This document shows, in pieces, positions 62,218 through 64,000 of a DNA stretch of 64,000 nt (position 1 is its first letter; each line of letters begins with the position of its first letter). The stretch spans positions 4,605,001 to 4,669,000 of the forward strand of contig NZ_PZZM01000001.1 of the NCBI RefSeq assembly GCF_003046175.1, read 5' to 3'. Origin of the DNA: Bosea sp. 124. GTDB lineage: Bacteria; Pseudomonadota; Alphaproteobacteria; Rhizobiales; Beijerinckiaceae. The translations under genes were made by a program, and so were the position numbers. Under the pieces are notes generated by a model. That model worked only from the letters and a program-made list of their open reading frames with translations, had not been told where the DNA came from and made no database searches.

Positions 62218-63063
62218 ATGACGGTGCTCGCTGCCTGCGCCCTTCTTCCGGATGTCGCGGGAACGTTCGTTCGCGATGACGTCGCGCTGAATTACCGGGT
62301 CAGCGGCACGGGCGCATTGCCGCTCGTGCTGGTGCACGGCGTCGGCTCCTATTGCGAAGCCTGGGACGGCGTGATCGCGCGTCTCTCCGACAGCTTCCGC
62401 ATACTCAGTTTCGATCTGCGCGGCCATGGCCGCTCGGAGCGGCTCAAGGGGCGCTATGAGATCGACGATTTCACGAAGGATGTGCTGGCGTTGGCCGATC
62501 ATGTCGGCTTCGGGCGTTTCGATCTCGCCGGATTCTCGCTCGGCGGGTTGATCGCGCAGCGCCTCGCGCTGACCCATCCGGAGCGGCTGCGGCGGCTCGT
62601 CCTGCTGTCGACGGTCTCGGGGAGGACCGACGAGGAGAGCGAGCGTGTGCTGGCGCGGCTCGCCGCGCTCATGGCCGGTGACCGTGGCTCGCATTACGAC
62701 GCCTCGCTGTCGCGCTGGCTGACCGAGGATTTCCAGGCGCGCAATCCAGAGTTGATCGCGGAACTGCGCCGCCGCAATGCGCAGAACGATCCCGATTGCT
62801 ACGCCGCGGCCTATCGCGTGCTGGCCGAAACCGATTTCGGCGGACTGATCGACCAGATCCGCCTGCCGACGCTGATCGCCACCGGCGAACACGACCAGGG
62901 CTCCAACCCGCGCATGTCGCGCTACATGCATGAGCGCATCACCGGCTCGCGGCTGCATATCCTGCCGGGCCTGCGCCATTCCCTGCTGAACGAGGCGCCC
63001 GATCAGGTCGCGGCGCTGATGCGGGGCTTTCTCATGGGAACGGACGAGGGGGGCAAGGCGTGA
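62218..63063 (+). CDS. Alpha/beta hydrolase (TgnD-like)
   Basis: 281 residues from the ATG at 62218. Alpha/beta fold with oxyanion VLVHGVGSY, nucleophile Ser107 in GFSLGG, Asp226 in GEHDQGSNP and His254 in LRHSLLNE, a complete triad. In the trigonelline pathway an alpha/beta hydrolase splits (N-methylformamido)methylene-succinate to succinate semialdehyde, methylamine, formate and CO2; this gene holds the same place. 4-nt gap after the monooxygenase and 4-nt overlap with the next gene. Confidence 0.88.
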   Translation: MTVLAACALLPDVAGTFVRDDVALNYRVSGTGALPLVLVHGVGSYCEAWDGVIARLSDSFRILSFDLRGHGRSERLKGRYEIDDFTKDVLALADHVGFGRFDLAGFSLGGLIAQRLALTHPERLRRLVLLSTVSGRTDEESERVLARLAALMAGDRGSHYDASLSRWLTEDFQARNPELIAELRRRNAQNDPDCYAAAYRVLAETDFGGLIDQIRLPTLIATGEHDQGSNPRMSRYMHERITGSRLHILPGLRHSLLNEAPDQVAALMRGFLMGTDEGGKA

Positions 63064-63374
63064 TCGTCGAGGAACGCATCTATCGCATCCGCACGGGCCG
63101 GATGGGCACCTATCTGAAGCTGGTGCGCGAGGAGGGGCTTGCGATCCAGCAGCCGATCCTCGGCCATCTCATCGGCTATTTCACCACCGAGATCGGCGCC
63201 TTGAGCCAGGTCACGCATCTGTGGGCCTATGCTGATCTGGAGGATCGGCGGCAGCGGCGCCAGACGCTGGCAGACGATCCGCGCTGGCAGGCTTTTCTGC
63301 CCAGATTGTCCGAGAATATCGAGCAGGCCGAGAACAAGATCCTGCTGCCGACGGATTTTTCGCCGCTGCGCTGA
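63060..63374 (+). CDS. NIPSNAP family protein
   Basis: 104 residues from a GTG overlapping the hydrolase stop (GTGA). Small ferredoxin-like alpha/beta barrel of the NIPSNAP family: EERIYRIRTGRMGTYLKL at the start, IGYFTTEIGALSQVTHLWAY in the middle. Function unknown; members often accompany catabolic oxygenases and may bind an unstable intermediate. Translation is coupled to the hydrolase. Confidence 0.83.
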   Translation: MIVEERIYRIRTGRMGTYLKLVREEGLAIQQPILGHLIGYFTTEIGALSQVTHLWAYADLEDRRQRRQTLADDPRWQAFLPRLSENIEQAENKILLPTDFSPLR

Positions 63375-63452
63375 TCGCGCGGCGCTCTCGGGAGAACGGG
63401 CGGAAAGCCGGCCTCGCAAGACAGCGCACAAGACAACCAGAAGGGGATAGCG

Positions 63453-64000
63453 GTGAGCGAAAGGCTGCGTATCGAAAACCTCTACAAGGTCTTCGCCAAG
63501 GATCCGTCCGAGGCCCTGCGGATGCTGCGCGCGGGCGGCACGAAGGAGAGCGTCTCCGAAAAGCTCGGCCATGTCGTCGGGCTCGACGACGTCTCGCTCA
63601 GCGTGCCGTCGGGCGCGATGTACATGGTCATGGGCCTGTCTGGCTCCGGCAAGTCGACGCTCGCCCGCTGCATCAACCGGCTGAACGAGCCGAGTGCCGG
63701 GCGCATCCTGCTGGATGGGCAGGACATCGTGCCGCTCGGCGAGAAGGCGCTGCGCGAGGTCAGGCGCACGCGCATGTCGATGGTGTTCCAGCATTTCGCG
63801 CTGCTGCCCAACAAGCGTGTCATCGAGAATGTCGAGTTCGGGCTGAAGTTGCGTGGCGTCGCTCCTGCCCAGCGTCGCCGCCGGGCGGAGGAGGTTCTCT
63901 CCGTCGTCGGGCTCGGACGCTGGGGCTATCACCTGCCGCATGAGCTTTCGGGCGGCATGCGCCAGCGCGTCGGGCTTGCGCGGGCGCTGGCGACCGATGC
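63453..64000 (+). CDS. proV: Glycine betaine/proline-type ABC transporter ATPase (truncated by window)
   Basis: Begins at a GTG (63453) with AAGGGG upstream; about 182 codons visible. N-terminal segment IENLYKVFAKDPSEAL and LGHVVGLDDVSLSV are characteristic of ProV/OpuAA quaternary-amine transporters; Walker A MGLSGSGKST, Q-loop VFQHFALLPN, signature LSGGMRQRVG. Regulatory CBS domains, if any, lie outside. It follows the catabolic genes by 78 nt, so it probably imports their betaine-like substrate. Confidence 0.9.
   Translation, partial: MSERLRIENLYKVFAKDPSEALRMLRAGGTKESVSEKLGHVVGLDDVSLSVPSGAMYMVMGLSGSGKSTLARCINRLNEPSAGRILLDGQDIVPLGEKALREVRRTRMSMVFQHFALLPNKRVIENVEFGLKLRGVAPAQRRRRAEEVLSVVGLGRWGYHLPHELSGGMRQRVGLARALATD

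Noticed and set aside
1..64000. tRNA, rRNA, CRISPR arrays and prophage genes
   Set aside because: No cloverleaf-like sequence, repeat-spacer pattern or phage structural genes seen in the intergenic regions; the S74-like domain belongs to a DUF3300 protein.

Overview
The window is GC-rich, densely packed bacterial chromosome, most likely from an alphaproteobacterium of the order Hyphomicrobiales (Bosea/Bradyrhizobium-like; genus not determined). The pointers are a general L-amino-acid (Aap) ABC transporter, a FixJ-type regulator, a CadC/TPR regulator of a type common in this order, NarR-NarK-NarGHJI, and short intergenic palindromic repeats of a kind common in this group. No rRNA, tRNA, CRISPR array or intact mobile element was seen. 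The only mobile trace is a decayed IS3-type OrfA fragment near 55.7 kb.

Layout. 1-6.6 kb (minus strand): an amino-acid decarboxylation unit made of an Orn/Lys/Arg-type decarboxylase, AspT, aspartate 4-decarboxylase and a second, truncated AspT; it probably consumes protons and builds proton-motive force. 6.9-19.9 kb: an envelope/stress region with DUF3300 and DUF2950 exported proteins, a CYTH-CHAD protein, a SulP transporter, a FixJ-like regulator, a TPR regulator, several small exported proteins and a PPK2 polyphosphate kinase. 20.1-23.0 kb: ArnT-like GT83, GT2 and LAB_N proteins, probably modifying lipid A or another glycolipid. 23.0-30.2 kb: MetC, then aapJ-aapJ-aapQ-aapM-aapP with a terminator hairpin between the two aapJ copies. 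30.4-35.3 kb: small exported proteins, GlpQ, an RsmB-type rRNA methyltransferase and GuaA. 35.6-41.9 kb: a polar amino-acid ABC transporter with two FAD oxidoreductases resembling opine/amino-acid dehydrogenase subunits.

42.0-55.7 kb is a respiratory nitrate reductase locus. A cysteine-free Crp/Fnr regulator (NarR-like) is divergent from a fused NarK, followed by NarGHJI, a parvulin, a Cys-tailed small protein, a hemerythrin-like protein, a beta-carbonic anhydrase and a DUF2478 protein. Two perfect TTGAT-N4-ATCAA boxes lie in the divergent promoter region.

55.9-64 kb is the most interesting part. A DUF1185 protein and a GAF/PucR-type regulator are transcribed divergently. They are followed by a flavin reductase, an aldehyde dehydrogenase, an LLM flavin monooxygenase, an alpha/beta hydrolase, a NIPSNAP protein and a ProV-type betaine-transporter ATPase that runs off the window. 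Enzyme content and order resemble the trigonelline (N-methylnicotinate) ring-cleavage pathway TgnABCD, and the betaine importer fits a betaine substrate. A 21-bp palindrome occurs at both promoter regions and is a good candidate operator for the PucR-type regulator.
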